64,000 nt of DNA from Hyphomonas sp. GTDB taxonomy: Bacteria; Pseudomonadota; Alphaproteobacteria; Caulobacterales; Hyphomonadaceae. Of the stretch, positions 63,795-64,000 are shown in pieces. The translations under genes were made by a program, and so were the position numbers. The notes under the pieces are model-generated. The model did no database searches and was not told the origin of the DNA. It was given only the letters and a program-made list of their open reading frames with translations. How positions within the stretch are numbered: the first letter of the stretch is position 1; every line of letters starts with the position of its first letter. The stretch spans positions 186,001 to 250,000 of the forward strand of contig NZ_JALHLS010000001.1 in the NCBI RefSeq assembly GCF_022844445.1. Direction: 5' to 3'.

Positions 63795-64000
63795 ATGCGT
63801 CAGGACGCCGTCACCCTCGAACGCTTTTACGCTTCCCCGCTCGGCCGGGCCGCGAGCCGCGTGATCGCCGGCAAGCTGGTGGATCTATGGGGTGAAGCGC
63901 ACGGTCTGACCATGCTCGGGCTCGGATATGCGATCCCCGCGCTAGACGCTTTCGGCACCGGGCCAGGCCGCCGGATCGCAGCGATTCCCTACGAGCACGG
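63795..64000 (+). CDS. SAM-dependent methyltransferase, N-terminal part (cut by window edge)
   Basis: The first 68 residues of a frame that runs off the window. It opens MRQDAVTLERFYASPLGRAA and continues SRVIAGKLVDLWGEAHGLTM, then LGLGYAIPALDAF, which looks like the glycine-rich motif I of class I methyltransferases (hhDhGxGxG-like, with LGLGYA). A gene of this kind often sits divergently beside gloB in alphaproteobacteria. Substrate unknown. Confidence 0.75.
   Translation, partial: MRQDAVTLERFYASPLGRAASRVIAGKLVDLWGEAHGLTMLGLGYAIPALDAFGTGPGRRIAAIPYEH

Overview
The window is GC-rich chromosomal DNA from an alphaproteobacterium. The gene set points to a Caulobacterales/Hyphomonadaceae-like (Hyphomonas-type) marine dimorphic bacterium. 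The main reasons are an hrcA-grpE pair separate from dnaK, a zinc-ribbon/ftsE/ftsX/acyltransferase block, the RegB-RegA-SenC redox cluster, a divergent phaR/phbB pair, an ethylmalonyl-CoA-pathway methylsuccinyl-CoA dehydrogenase, a TonB-dependent receptor, many small lipoproteins and CtrA-like TTAA boxes. The family assignment is inference from gene content; no rRNA or tRNA gene was seen. No phage, insertion sequence, integrase or CRISPR array was recognised. The DNA looks like ordinary chromosome with some accessory loci.

Layout. 0-10 kb: end of formate-THF ligase, a frameshifted SdpR/SdpI-type pair with a clear operator, hrcA-grpE, an alternative (cyanide-insensitive type) quinol oxidase, a beta-propeller lipoprotein, a GT87-type membrane protein, an aldo/keto reductase, a DUF2061 protein, and dnaK with a sigma-32-like promoter and a strong terminator. 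10-20 kb: quinone oxidoreductase, isoaspartyl peptidase, a TrmH-like methyltransferase, an ECF sigma/ChrR pair whose ChrR has lost its zinc-binding anti-sigma residues, an IalB-like protein, an acyltransferase, an OmpA-type lipoprotein, rlmN, a Nudix hydrolase, a 59-residue SANT/Myb-like protein and a GGDEF-EAL protein. 20-29 kb: secreted hydrolases and small conserved proteins, an ArsR/SRPBCC pair, and a TPP riboswitch controlling an uncharacterised hotdog protein plus thiC.

29-36 kb: cysteine-cluster protein, YdcH-like protein with a coupled 42-residue membrane peptide, HMG-CoA lyase with an enoyl-CoA hydratase, hisI, a lactonase-like metallo-beta-lactamase lipoprotein, methylsuccinyl-CoA dehydrogenase, and a membrane protein with a very acidic tail. 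36-45 kb: a possible catabolic neighbourhood (SDR, TonB receptor, alpha/beta hydrolase with a perfect 20-bp palindrome upstream, carotenoid-oxygenase-family enzyme, cyclase, GST). 45-52 kb: HTH-MGMT repair fusion, glyoxalase I, a propeller lipoprotein, hpt, zinc-ribbon protein, ftsE-ftsX-plsC and a 3-methyladenine glycosylase. 52-64 kb: HNH nuclease, ArnT-like and DPM1-like glycosyltransferases, SenC-RegB-RegA, prephenate dehydrogenase, DUF983, phaR/phbB, a cupin_5 protein, glyoxalase II and the start of a methyltransferase.

Themes. Respiratory redox control (RegBA, SenC, alternative oxidase), storage and C2 assimilation (PhaR, PhbB, Mcd), methylglyoxal detoxification (GloA, GloB), heat shock (HrcA, GrpE, DnaK), alkylation repair (MGMT fusion, AlkA-type glycosylase) and outer-surface lipoproteins with hydrolase folds. 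The observations most worth following are the zinc-less ChrR, the riboswitch-controlled hotdog gene, the small proteins at 18038-18217 and 29436-29564, and the 20-bp palindrome at 40089-40108.
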